Below are positions 11,097 through 21,173 of a stretch of DNA of 64,000 bases, one piece after another. The notes beneath the pieces are model-generated. The model saw only the letters and a program-made list of their open reading frames with translations, was not told where the DNA came from and did not search any database. The translations under genes and the position numbers were made by a program. The stretch is from Rana temporaria. Lineage: Eukaryota > Chordata > Amphibia > Anura > Ranidae. The stretch's first letter is position 1. Every line of letters begins with the position of its first letter. The DNA lies in NCBI RefSeq assembly GCF_905171775.1, contig NC_053489.1:394627483-394691482 (forward strand), given 5' to 3'.

Positions 11097-11911
11097 TGAT
11101 GTGTTGACATCCGAGGCTCCCCATCCAGACACGCTGCGCCCCCATTGGCTATTCAGGCGTCATGTGATCTCGCGCCGCGTCATGACGTCATACGCGGCGC
11201 GACTCACACACTGACGTTGCGCTCCAGCGTGGTTTCCACGCCTCTGTGATACACCAGCTGGTTGCCGTATGGAGGATCCGACTGCGTTTCAGCTGGTGTC
11301 CCCGGACGGAGCATTTGTCGCTGTTCCGCCCACCCCTCCAGGCTAGTCAAGCGGAGGGGAGTGCTCCCTCCATATTATTAATGTGGGAAGCTCCTAAGTG
11401 GTGGGGTTATGTCCCCAACAGGTGTCTTGAGTTATTACCTCCCTTTCTTCCCTTCATTTATATCCAGGGCAATTTAAGTTTGAGTAGTGTCTGCCATTTA
11501 TATGTTAAATGTTTGCTATCTTTTCTTTTCTTGTCCTGCTGATGTGTCTTCTATTTACATATGGCTTGATATTTATTTATTCTTACTATCCGATTTGTGA
11601 TTGGAGACTAGTCATGTTGAGGTTTATTACTTGATCTGATTGGTCTATATGAGAGTCATGAGCCATGTATGTCATGTGATCTGCCCTTCTCCAATCACAC
11701 ACACCTACTGCCAGGCTTGTTTGATTGGCTCGCCTGTTTAGTTCAATTGAGAGTTTATATTATTTATATGTGGCAATATGGCGGTGAAGGTAGATGCCCC
11801 AGTTGAAGTCCAGTTGGACGAAACGCGTCGGGCTTGGTACACCTGCTCTCCATATTGCTTTTACCTTTTTTATGCTACAGTGATCACTTTTATGTATATT
11901 GGTTTTATTAC
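11097..11911 (+). repeat. PLE1 right pseudo-LTR, first part
   Basis: Inverted match to 8597-9418, in plus orientation. Interrupted after 11911 by L1-B; the rest continues at 19156. The 16-bp ATATTGGTTTTATTAC at 11896-11911 is repeated at 19140-19155, marking the L1-B target-site duplication. Confidence 0.88.
11796..11833 (+). ncRNA. Hammerhead ribozyme motif in PLE1 right pLTR
   Basis: Plus-strand twin of the motif at 8683-8720: GCCC, CAGTTGA, GTCC/GGAC stem II, GAAA, CGCG, TC, GGGC. It is followed after about 70 bases by an AATAAA-like tract, the same order as the other hammerhead-bearing repeats here. Confidence 0.6.
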
Positions 11912-12418
11912 TTTTTTTTTTTTCCACCTCAGCTTTTACCAAATTCTAGAGACCAGCTCATGATTCGATGCTTCTTACGTCTCTTATTTGTGGTTTGCAT
12001 CATGCGTGGTATTTTTATATAGCCAAAATAGGGCACAGGTAGCCGTAACTTCCAATAAGCTTCAAAAAAAGATTTTTTTTTTTTTTTTTTTTTTTTTCCC
12101 CCTGTACAATATTTTCACATACAATAAGTATAAGTGTCGGCGTCCGGCAAGGGGCCAGGATCTTATCCATGCTCTTTTATTATTTTACATACCCTCTAGG
12201 GTATCGACACTTCACTGCCATATAGAGCGAACCCCCCCCCCCCTCCTCCCCCCCCCCTCGTGGCGCCCAGGGATCTTTCCTTTTTCCATCGCTAAAATGT
12301 CTATGAAATTTTCCAAGAAAAGAAGAAAAAAGAGAAAAACAAATGCGTAAGATTTGAAAATAACAGTCACCACGGTCGGGCTTTGTTTCGGGGCCCATTA
12401 TCCCCATATTCTCAGAAT
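11912..12418 (-). other. L1-B 3' region with two A tracts
   Basis: On the minus strand the sequence after the ORF2 stop contains a G-rich purine tract (complement of C-rich 12228-12259), as in mammalian L1 3' UTRs. A 25-nt A tract follows (plus-strand T-run 12073-12097), then about 150 nt of ordinary sequence, and a final 12-nt A tail at 11912-11923. The segment between the two A tracts could be a 3' transduction. Confidence 0.7.
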
Positions 12419-15400
12419 TCAAAGAATTAGCGTACTCTTAAACTCTCTACATAACAACCCTGTTATTTTGTACTCCTTCCATTTTTCCCATTTTTTTTTA
12501 AAGTCGTTGTTTGTCTCTGATAGACTTTCCTTAAGCTCTTCTAGCCTATAAGTTTCCTCCACTGCATCTATCCAATTCCACAGGAGTGGACTTTCCTTTT
12601 CCTGCCACCTTTTTGGTATGATTCTCTTCGCAGCATTTAACAGGTGTGGTAATAAGGATTGCTTATATTTTTTTATGCCCTCTTGACTCCCATGAAAGAG
12701 CACTACCCAGGGATCTTTCTTTATTTCTTTACCCGTAATCTCTTTTATTTGACTTATTATTGTGTCCCAATAAGTTTGGATTTTCGGGCATGTCCACCAA
12801 ATATGTGCCATCGTTCCTCTCTCCGGGCATCCCCGCCAACACTCGGCGGACTGGTCAGATCTAACATTGTTAGCTTTATCAGGGGTGATGTACCAACCTG
12901 AAATGCACTTATAATTTGCCTCGGCGGTTCGTGTATCTATTGCGGAGGAATGTGTTAATTGCATGATTCTCTGAAAAGTGTTTGTCCCTCTCGTGATTTC
13001 TAGCTCCCTTTCCCATTTATGTACGAATGGTGCTTCATCCCGTGCACCTATCTTGACCAGAATCCCATATAATTTAGTAATTGTGCCCTTAGAATTTTCT
13101 GATTGACATAGCTTCTCGAGTGGTGTCAACTCCGCCCCCGTCCGTAGAGGACGGGGGAGATGCCGCACAAAATGATGCAGCTGGGAGTAGTGCCACCTAT
13201 CGAGATTCCAGTATTCTGTTCTAGCTTTCAATTCTTCATATGTCATTATCTCTCCATCTTTTGTGATATCCCCTAAGTGTACCGTGTTATTCCTAATCCA
13301 GTTACCACCTATTTTTTTTTCCCCAGGTGCAAAGTAAGCATTATCTTTTAATATCATTAGTGGCGAATTAAATTCCCTGTTCAGTAGTGTCTGAGTTCTA
13401 TCCCACATTCGTAAAGTGTCCCGTGTTATGTCAAATGATTTGTGGCCTAGTGCTCTGTATTGTGCAGGAATCCAAATAATATTACTCAATTGTGACCTAG
13501 CTTGTGCCTTCTCAATTTGCACCCATCTTTTACCTTTTCTGTCCCGCGCCCATTCCACCGCACGAGATAGAACCACCGCTTTGTAATAGCTTTTAATGTC
13601 AGGTACTGCCAGACCGCCCAGTAGCTTCCCCTGTTTTAGGATGGAGAGTGATATTCTATGCTTTTTGTTTTTCCAAACATAATTCATTAAAAGGGTATTA
13701 AGGATTCTTAGAAATTGCTGAGGTAGAGCAATAGGGATTAGTAAGAATTTATATAATATTTTAGGGACCACCACCATCTTCAGCATATTAATGCGCCCAA
13801 TCCACGATATAGGTTTGTTTACCGTTCTTTTTAATTCCTTTTTGATCTCGTTTAATAAAGGCACATAATTTATTTTATACATCTTCTGAACCGTGTTAGC
13901 CAATTTGATACCGAGATATTTTATTTCTTTACTCCATGGAAAGGCACAGATCTCTTTCACACGGCCTTCCTCACTTTTATTTAGATTTATGTTTAATATT
14001 TCAGATTTAGTTACGTTGATTTTGAAATTTGAAATATTACCATATTGTTGAAGGATCTTAGAAAGCTCGGGGATGGATTTACTCGGGTTAGTTAAATAGA
14101 ATAAAATATCGTCGGCGAAGGCCGACAATTTATGTTCCTCCTCTTCGACTCTGACCCCGCTGATATCTGGGTCATTTCGAATCATGGACAGTAGAGGCTC
14201 CAGGGATAGGATGAATAGCAGGGGAGACAGAGGACACCCCTGTCTTGTCCCATTTTTCATCTCAAAAGACTCCGAAAGCGTACCGTTAATTTTGATTCTT
14301 GCAGTGGGATGGTAGTAGAGTGTGTTAATCCATCGGGATAACCTGTTGCCTATACCCATGGCTGTAAGTGTCTCCATCATAAGCCCCCAGTCTACCCTGT
14401 CGAATGCTTTTTCGGCATCCACCGACAGGAATAGACCTGGGGGCGCATTCAGCCTTATGTTCTGAAGTAGGAGAATTGCTCTTATACTATTGTCTTTGCC
14501 CTCTCTATTGGGGACAAATCCAACCTGGTCGGGGTGCACCAAATAGTGCATGACCCCTTTCAGACGCTCAGCCAAAACTTTAGCAAAGAGCTTGATGTCT
14601 GTATTTAGCAAAGATATTGGTCTGTATCCCGAACAGAGTGAGCAATCTTTTCCTTCTTTCAAAATTAATGTAACCGATGCCGCTAACGCTTCCCTGCTAG
14701 TTTCGTATTCTAATCCTAGGCCGTTGAAGTATTTACATATCCTCGGTATTAAAACCTTACTGAATCTTTTATAATACCAGACAGAAAACCCGTCGGGGCC
14801 AGGGCTTTTTCCCACTGTCGTATTTTTCAAAGCATTTTTAATTTCTTCCTCAGTTATGGGACGGTCCATATTAACTCGATCAAACTCCTCTAATCTGGGA
14901 AGTCCCGCTTTTGCAAGGAAATCACATATTTTAACCTCCTTTTCTCCTGTTTGCCACCCTACCTGCTTTATTGTGTATAATTCCTCATAATAATTTTTAA
15001 AGGTATCTGCGATTTCTCTGGTCGTATAGACCAGATTCCCATCTTTCCTTTTGATTTTTCCGATATAATTTCTGGTTTTCTTTTTTTGGGCCATTTTGGC
15101 CAAATGCTTACTGGGTTTATTACCCCATAGATACCTCTCTCTAGCTATGCAGTTAAGTTTTTTCCTCGCTTCTAAATCCATGATCTCCTTGAGCGCATCT
15201 CTTTTTAGAATTAAGTTGTGATAAGTCTCTTTTAGTCCCTGTTCTTTATGTTTACGTTCTAAAATTGCTATATCTTTGGTCAGGGTCTCAGCCTTCCTTT
15301 TCCTCTCTTTTTTTTCCCTGGCATTCTCAGAAATTAACATCCCTCTAATGTACGCTTTATGTGTCTCCCAAAGAGTTGCGCTTGATATCCCCTCTGTGTC

Positions 15401-16228
15401 ATTTATAGTGAAAAATTGGTTGAGATCCGCTTCCACCCTACTAGCCACCTCTTCGTCTCGGATCAGATTATCATTTAATAGCCACCTCGGCCGTTCACTC
15501 TTTTGTAAGGATGATTTAATCTTCATGGTAATTGGAGCATGGTCTGAAATAGTCATAATTCCAATGTCCGTCTCAGTAATCAAGTCCAATAGCCTATGAT
15601 CTACCAGTATGTGATCTATTCTGGTATACGTTCCGTGTGGAGGAGAGAAAAACGTGTAATCATGTGTGTTTGGGTGGAGTACCCTCCAGGCGTCCACTAG
15701 ATGACTATCGTGGATCTTGTGTTTTATTTTTTGTAGTTGCACGTTCGTTGTCTCCTTCACCCGGGACGTACTGTCTTCTCTCGGATTCATGACGAAATTA
15801 AGGTCCCCCATCAGAATTATATACCCCTCGGCAAAATTTTTCAATTTGCCCAGGATTCTACTTAAATATTGGGTTGGATGTACATTCGGGGCGTAAATAT
15901 TTGCAAGGGTATAGACAGTATTTCCCAGTTTTCCTTTTAAAAATAAAAATCTGCCTTCCGGATCTGTCAGCCTTGCCTCCAAAATGAACCCGATCCCTCT
16001 CGCGAAACCTATAGCTACACCCCTAGCGCGTTTAGAAATGGCGTCCCCGTAGAACCAGGTAGGATACATGGGTGAGTACAACTTTACATTCGAATCTAGA
16101 GTCAAATGGGATTCCTGTATAAAAACTACGTCAGCTCTGTATTGTTCAATCTCTTCCAAGACCTTCAGTCTTTTGGTTATTGAATTCAAGCCCTTTACGT
16201 TATAAGATAAATATTTTACTTCTGCCAT
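12419..16228 (-). CDS. L1 ORF2: APE endonuclease - reverse transcriptase
   Basis: A 1269-residue uninterrupted protein. Residues 1-235 form an APE-type endonuclease: SYNVKGLN at 8-15, IQES with Glu39, GDLN at 141-144, YTRIDHILVD, and the catalytic SDHA at 228-231. The reverse transcriptase spans about 470-770: KSPGPDG at 474-480, YRPISLLNTD, DAEKAFDRVDW at 604-614, NGTRQGCPLSPLLF, and catalytic FADD at 704-707. The C-terminal part has the L1-type CCHC motif C1130-x3-C1134-x7-H1142-x4-C1147. The length matches vertebrate L1 ORF2 (about 1250-1280). The ATG at 16228 is in good context (A at -3, G at +4). The protein performs target-primed reverse transcription: the endonuclease nicks DNA and the RT copies the element RNA. 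All key residues visible are intact. ORF1 lies upstream, separated by about 400 bp of C-rich sequence. Confidence 0.96.
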   Translation of the reverse strand: MAEVKYLSYNVKGLNSITKRLKVLEEIEQYRADVVFIQESHLTLDSNVKLYSPMYPTWFYGDAISKRARGVAIGFARGIGFILEARLTDPEGRFLFLKGKLGNTVYTLANIYAPNVHPTQYLSRILGKLKNFAEGYIILMGDLNFVMNPREDSTSRVKETTNVQLQKIKHKIHDSHLVDAWRVLHPNTHDYTFFSPPHGTYTRIDHILVDHRLLDLITETDIGIMTISDHAPITMKIKSSLQKSERPRWLLNDNLIRDEEVASRVEADLNQFFTINDTEGISSATLWETHKAYIRGMLISENAREKKERKRKAETLTKDIAILERKHKEQGLKETYHNLILKRDALKEIMDLEARKKLNCIARERYLWGNKPSKHLAKMAQKKKTRNYIGKIKRKDGNLVYTTREIADTFKNYYEELYTIKQVGWQTGEKEVKICDFLAKAGLPRLEEFDRVNMDRPITEEEIKNALKNTTVGKSPGPDGFSVWYYKRFSKVLIPRICKYFNGLGLEYETSREALAASVTLILKEGKDCSLCSGYRPISLLNTDIKLFAKVLAERLKGVMHYLVHPDQVGFVPNREGKDNSIRAILLLQNIRLNAPPGLFLSVDAEKAFDRVDWGLMMETLTAMGIGNRLSRWINTLYYHPTARIKINGTLSESFEMKNGTRQGCPLSPLLFILSLEPLLSMIRNDPDISGVRVEEEEHKLSAFADDILFYLTNPSKSIPELSKILQQYGNISNFKINVTKSEILNINLNKSEEGRVKEICAFPWSKEIKYLGIKLANTVQKMYKINYVPLLNEIKKELKRTVNKPISWIGRINMLKMVVVPKILYKFLLIPIALPQQFLRILNTLLMNYVWKNKKHRISLSILKQGKLLGGLAVPDIKSYYKAVVLSRAVEWARDRKGKRWVQIEKAQARSQLSNIIWIPAQYRALGHKSFDITRDTLRMWDRTQTLLNREFNSPLMILKDNAYFAPGEKKIGGNWIRNNTVHLGDITKDGEIMTYEELKARTEYWNLDRWHYSQLHHFVRHLPRPLRTGAELTPLEKLCQSENSKGTITKLYGILVKIGARDEAPFVHKWERELEITRGTNTFQRIMQLTHSSAIDTRTAEANYKCISGWYITPDKANNVRSDQSAECWRGCPERGTMAHIWWTCPKIQTYWDTIISQIKEITGKEIKKDPWVVLFHGSQEGIKKYKQSLLPHLLNAAKRIIPKRWQEKESPLLWNWIDAVEETYRLEELKESLSETNNDFKKKWEKWKEYKITGLLCREFKSTLIL

Positions 16229-16630
16229 TTCAAATCCCTACATCATTTCACTAAGTTTTCTGAAAGATCCGCTGGGAGCCACGTTCCCTATCCCAACCCC
16301 TTTTTGGAAGAGGAGAGTTCCCTCGTTCTCTCCGCACCTCCCCTCCCACTCCCTCCCTACCCCCATCCCCTTCCCCTGACGAGGCCAAAACATCGCCTCT
16401 GAACCGCTGGGATCCTCACACCCCACTACCCGTCGGTTCTCTTGTAATGAGGTGAAGCTTCCCAACGCCCCCCCCTCTCATTCCCCCCCAAGAGCAGGCC
16501 CTTGGGAGTTGATCTTATATGAGTGAGGTGGCGGACCCGCCCTCACAGCCCCCCCCCAAACACCCCAACCCCCCCCCCCCAGCCCCCCTCGTCCACTACC
16601 GATCCCACCTCTCTATACCACCCAAAAAGA

Positions 16631-17602
16631 CTACTCTGCCCATCCAGGCAGTTCCAAGATGGGCATATCCAATTTACCACAAAAGCCTGGTAGATCCTCT
16701 GGGAATACCAATTTAGCTGATACCCCGTCTTTGTGTCCAATCAAACACGCCGGGAACCCCCATTGGTATCTGATATTAGACACGCGCATCTGTTCTAGTA
16801 AAGGTTTGAGGTGCCTTCTTCTGGCCAGAGTTTCCCATGCTAGGTCAGTGAAAATCTGTATCTCTACCCCGTCGTAGCACAGGGGAGGTTTCCTTCTTAA
16901 TTTTGACCAGATCTCAGCTTTGTCTTCAAAATATCTGAACCTTACTATTATGTCCCTTGGCCATTTGCCCTCACCCTCCCTGGTTCTTCCTATACGGTGA
17001 ACCCGTTCTATTTTGAGGGGTTCCTCTGAGCTATTATCCATGAGGGGGAGAAACAGATCATTAAGAATTTTCCTCAGATCTTCGCCTTTCTCCTCTTTGA
17101 TAGATCGTAAACTTAAATTTTGCCTTCTATTACGATTCTCTTGGTCTTCTAACCGGTATTGTAATACTCTCTGGTTTTGTTTCATTGTGTGGAATTGGTC
17201 CTTTAGTTGGTTTAATTCCAGTTCCTGTTGTACCGCTTTTGTCTCTGCTTCCTCTACCCGCTCCAAAATATGGGTAATGTCTGATCTTAACGTACCTATT
17301 TCTTCTCTTATCACCTTTTCCAGCCTCTTTAACATCCCCTCCAATTCTACTTTTGTGGGTAGATGAGTGTCTATACTTACTTCGTCAATTTGGCTGACTT
17401 CATGTTCGCCTTCAGTTGACGTGTCGGCTGCTGGAGTGACCACCCCCCCAGCTACCTTTTTAGATATCCCAGCCTTTTCATTTTTTTTTGTTAAACCTGG
17501 ACTTTTAGTGCGCCCGTCAGGAGTCATGTAGTGTCTTATAGTGCTTGTAGGGGGGTTATCTTTTGAGATTTTTGGAGCGGAGCCCCTTGTTGACCTGTTC
17601 AT
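16631..17602 (-). CDS. L1 ORF1 RNA-binding protein
   Basis: A 323-residue uninterrupted protein with the layout of L1 ORF1p: a basic, low-complexity N-terminus (1-80), a charged coiled coil with heptads (about 85-160, rich in Leu/Glu/Lys), an RRM-like region (about 162-240, NLSLRSIKEEKGEDLRKIL, then IERVHRIGR and PRDIIVRF), and a C-terminal domain (about 240-320, with FTDLAWETLARRRHLKPLL). Trimeric, nucleic-acid-binding chaperone of the L1 ribonucleoprotein in known family members. Start at 17602 gives the full N-terminus. It ends about 400 bp before ORF2 in the same direction. Confidence 0.93.
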   Translation of the reverse strand: MNRSTRGSAPKISKDNPPTSTIRHYMTPDGRTKSPGLTKKNEKAGISKKVAGGVVTPAADTSTEGEHEVSQIDEVSIDTHLPTKVELEGMLKRLEKVIREEIGTLRSDITHILERVEEAETKAVQQELELNQLKDQFHTMKQNQRVLQYRLEDQENRNRRQNLSLRSIKEEKGEDLRKILNDLFLPLMDNSSEEPLKIERVHRIGRTREGEGKWPRDIIVRFRYFEDKAEIWSKLRRKPPLCYDGVEIQIFTDLAWETLARRRHLKPLLEQMRVSNIRYQWGFPACLIGHKDGVSAKLVFPEDLPGFCGKLDMPILELPGWAE

Positions 17603-19139
17603 ATTGTGTTTTTTAGTCCCTCTGATACGTTTCCCCAGTTTGATAATACGGGAGGTCCCCCCCCCCTTTTTTTTTTTTTTTTTACGCTTTATTATCCGTT
17701 AGGGGCAATCAGCTCTATTAGGGACTTTCTACATATAGCCACTGGGGTACCGAGGGTTGCTCCCGGCCTCTGGGGTGCACTCAAGGTGGATTGAATAAAG
17801 TGTCAAGCTCTCTCCAAACTTAGTGTAATCCTTTTTTTTTTTTTTTGAAATTTATTGTCCCCACAAAATGGGACTCTTTGCTACGGACGACCAAGCTGTA
17901 TTATTCTTGTTCAATGCCGGCTTCGGCCCTAAGGGGGCGTCTATTTTCTTTTGACTTTTAATGTCCAGCTATATTGAAAACACTGGAGGATACTTTGAAC
18001 TACCTCCTATAGTGATTATGGCGTATCCAAAACTTTTAGTGGAGTTTTAGTGTTAGCATGTACATGCCTAATCTCTGAATGTTATGCTCAAGCAGATACC
18101 ACCTTTGCGTCGTGCATTCTCCTCTCTTGTTACATTCAGCAGCACAGTCCTCTGGGCACCTTAAGCATTCCAATCATATACTGTACCCTATTCGTATAGA
18201 CCGAGCCCACCAAGTGCAGATATCATGGATCAGGGTGTATAGAAGGTCTCTGATATAGTCAGGTGTTCCTGTCAATGATCACACCTATCATACCATGATT
18301 TGGTGTGAATGCTTCATGTTTCATATGTGTGTCTCAGCACTTGCATATTCTGAGGTATAAGAGGTCTTGAATCTGCGAGTCTATTTCCCCTAACAAAGCC
18401 ACCTTGCCTTCTTACCGATACCGACAGCCATTACCACAAAATCCCATTATCATCCGTAAGCAATAGGAGCCACCACATAGCAAACACAGGGCAGAATCAG
18501 GAGAGAAAAAACGTCATACAGATAACCTCATTGAGCCTCTGCCTGCCAACTTGTCATCTACTTGAATGTAGTATTGGAAAGTTATTCAATCCCCTCTGAC
18601 ATTTCAGGTATGGGAGGTAATGAGGCTACTTTGCATATTGATGTGACTAGGCTCTTACCTAGCCCTCTGGGTCCCATGTCACATCCACGATCACACCGCT
18701 TGCAGGGTCGTTTTTACACACAGCTTCACATGAGGAAGGAAAAAGCAGGGTTTACCTGAGAGCCGCTTTCAGGGACCGGGTTGGGCGGGAGAGGCGTCAG
18801 GATCCACAGAAGGGCATGAGCTGGGAGCAATCACCGCTCAGCTCCTAGGATTACTGCTCGAGTACCTTTCTCCAGCCGTTGTTGCATCTGCTGCCTCCTC
18901 AGGGGGGGGGGGGTGAATCGGGGGGGGTTTCCCTCGGGACGGCGGAGGAAAGCGTGTCAGACGCTCGGTCGGGCTAGTGGCTCAGCAGACTCTAGTTCTG
19001 CGTCGTAGCCCGCTGCCGCCGAAACATCCTCAAAGCCTCCTCCGTCCATCCCTCGCGATCGCGCTGGGTCCGTGGCGCGGGCGGCTCCTCCCTCGACGTG
19101 CGTGCCTCACGTGCACCACGTCATGACTGACCCCGTCAC
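17603..19139 (-). promoter_or_regulatory. L1-B 5' UTR with CpG-rich 5' end
   Basis: A 1.5-kb leader upstream of ORF1. The outermost part (about 18840-19139) is strongly GC- and CpG-rich, with CG-containing boxes such as 'cctcgcgatcgcgctgg'. This is the expected place for the internal promoter of a full-length L1. No ORF of note. Promoter activity is inferred from position and composition only. Confidence 0.6.
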
Positions 19140-19155
19140 ATATTGGTTTTATTAC

Positions 19156-19950
19156 AATAAAACCTTACCCATTTTTATCTGCACCATCCGGAGCTTTGTT
19201 TTTTTCTTTCTCCTGCATGTCCTGTTGGGTCACTAAGTTTTTCATACTCCAAGATTGTGCCCACTTCTCTCAGTGGATACCACTTTGTCATCATTGATTG
19301 CCGCTTTGGAATAAGCAGACTTCTGTTTTTGCCTTTGAATCTGAGTCTGAGCGAATCCACCCAAGGTGAAGCTCCAGTCCAGGACTACAGCCTCACATCT
19401 GGATATCCTGCGGGGAATCTACCATTGGGTCCGCATCCAGCTTAGCCGATTCGAGTGGAGTCCTTCCATGCGCTTATGATCTGTTGTCGCTGACAAGCAG
19501 ATCCACGTCATTTGGTAAGAGTATTCCATCTACTCCTGTTCTTTTGTGCAGAATGTCTCTTCTAGGATGATGATGTGGTCATATATTTTCTACTGACGGA
19601 CTTCTGTTTGTCTTGGTGCTTTAATTATCAACCAATGGACACTTTTTCACGTGTTACTGTGGTTTAATTATATTCATTTATTTTATCCATGGTTTTTCAC
19701 CCTTTTTTTTGCTCACAAGTGACTTTATCAGCACCTTCCATTACTCACTAATGGACATTTATTCACGTGTTACTGTGGATTAATTACATTTATTTATTTA
19801 TCCATGGTTCTCCACTTATTTTTTCACTTATAAGTGTTTTTATTAGCGCTACATATTTCTTCACCATTGTTTTCCAATTTTTGTCATATTGCTTGTGTAG
19901 CTGCTTATTTTTTATTTTATTTTATGATTAGCGCAGTTTTTCCCTTTCTT
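19156..19950 (+). repeat. PLE1 right pseudo-LTR, second part
   Basis: Inverted match to 7914-8600 (shared blocks 'cctgttgggtcactaag', 'ggataccactttgtcatc', 'cctgcggggaatctacc'). It ends with 114 bp not represented in the left pLTR, then the 13-bp target duplication at 19951-19963. Confidence 0.85.
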
Positions 19951-21173
19951 TCACTCAGTCAAACGCCTTTTCGGCATCTGTCCCAAGTAGGACACACGGC
20001 GTATTCTCTCTGCCGGCGGCGTGTAACAGGTTAAGGACCTTGGTGGTATTGTCCCTCACTTCCCTGGCTGGGACGAACCCCACTTGGTCCAGATGGACCA
20101 GCTCGGGCAGATGTTCCCGCAGTCTGGAGGCCAGAACCTTAGTAAAAAGTTTGAGGTCCGTATTAAGGAGTGAGATAGGGTGGTAACTCCCGCACTGGGA
20201 TGGGTCTTTACCGTCCTTGGGAATGACAGTGATTTGGGCCTGTAGGGAGGAAGTATGGAAAGATTGACCTGTCCCCAGAGCGTTGTACAGTTTCACCATG
20301 TGTGGGCACAGGGAGGGGAGAAGGGTCCTGTAGTAGTGGGTAGTCAAACCGTCAGGTCCCGGAGCCTTACCAAACTTCGTCTCCTTAAGCGCGAGCTGCA
20401 GTTCAGTCAGGGTGATAGGTTCGTCGAGTATTTTCCGGGTGTCTTCAGACAGGACTGGCATATTAGACTGCGTAAGGTATTCCGACGTGGGATCCCCCTC
20501 CGGTACCGAGACATGAAGATTGTACAAAGAGTCATAGAAAGCTCTAAATTTGCGCGCAATTTGCCCCGGCAACGCAACCTTCTGCCCTGTCCGGGAGACC
20601 ACATGGGGGATGAATGACGCTTTGCGTTGGGCCTGTAGCGACTGGGCTAGGAGTCTGCCACATTTGTTCCCAAACTCATACCCCTTCCTCCTACAGACCT
20701 GCATGGCCGCCTTGGCTTTAAACTGCAGTATCTCTGTGATCTGGTCGCGTTAAGCTCATTCCCCACCTGTCTGGTCGGTGCTGTTTTGTGCAGCGTCTCT
20801 AGGGTATGTAATTTGGCCAGCAATGTGTCTAGTTGTGCGACCCGCTCTCGTTTCAGCCTAGCTCCATGCTTAATAAGCACCCCCCTAATCACGGCCTTGT
20901 GAGCCTCCCATACCAGACCAGGGTCGCCCCCCTCCGTCGCATTGGTCGAAAAGTAATGGCTGATCTCAGTGAGCACTTCAGCCAAAACCTCGGGGTTCTG
21001 TAGTAGGCTGTCATTAAGCCTCCAGACCGGTCGTTGTGACGTTTGGGCGTCAGATAGGGTATATGCCATAACATGGTCAGATCACGCCCCGGTTATCGAT
21101 CCAATTGAGGTGCTCTTGATTGCATGGAGTTGACTGTGTGGAACAAGGAGATAATCGATCCGTATGTATATTT
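19951..21173 (-). pseudogene. LINE A ORF2, endonuclease end to mid-RT
   Basis: This continues LINE A upstream of the PLE1 insertion. On the minus strand from 21160: an APE C-terminal fragment (YIRIDYLL, then SDH), the linker to RT (WRLNDSLLQNPEV), a frame change near 20650-20700, then RT boxes GKAPGPDGL, the YHPISLLNTDLKLF block and TDAEKAFD. It stops at 19951 exactly where the 5891-7906 part begins, inside the codon after AFD. The 5' end is truncated within the endonuclease at 21162. The 11-bp TATGTATATTT at 21163-21173 is the second copy of the LINE A target duplication. Confidence 0.86.

Larger units (their letters stand above)
11912..19139 (-). mobile_element. Full-length L1-clade LINE (L1-B), both ORFs open
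   Basis: A 7228-bp minus-strand insertion with a 16-bp target-site duplication (11896-11911 and 19140-19155) and a 12-nt A tail at its 3' end (plus-strand T-run 11912-11923). Order on the minus strand: CpG-rich 5' UTR of about 1.5 kb, ORF1 (323 aa), about 400-bp spacer, ORF2 (1269 aa), 3' region. It interrupts the right pLTR of PLE1, so it is the youngest member of the nest. With no stop or frameshift in either ORF and a perfect target duplication, it is a candidate for a recently active or still active copy (inference). Confidence 0.95.
7907..19950 (-). mobile_element. Penelope-like element PLE1, itself split by L1-B
   Basis: This 12-kb insertion is bounded by identical 13-bp copies of TCACTCAGTCAAA (7894-7906 and 19951-19963) that restore the LINE A ORF2 when one copy and the insert are removed. 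Without the nested L1-B it is about 4.8 kb. It has inverted terminal repeats (pLTRs: 7907-9418 and 11097-11911 plus 19156-19836) around a 1.7-kb body coding for an RT with a GIY-YIG endonuclease. The RT lacks its N-terminal half. Both pLTRs contain hammerhead-ribozyme motifs, a known property of Penelope-like elements. The segment 19837-19950 has no counterpart in the left pLTR, consistent with left-side truncation. Confidence 0.85.
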
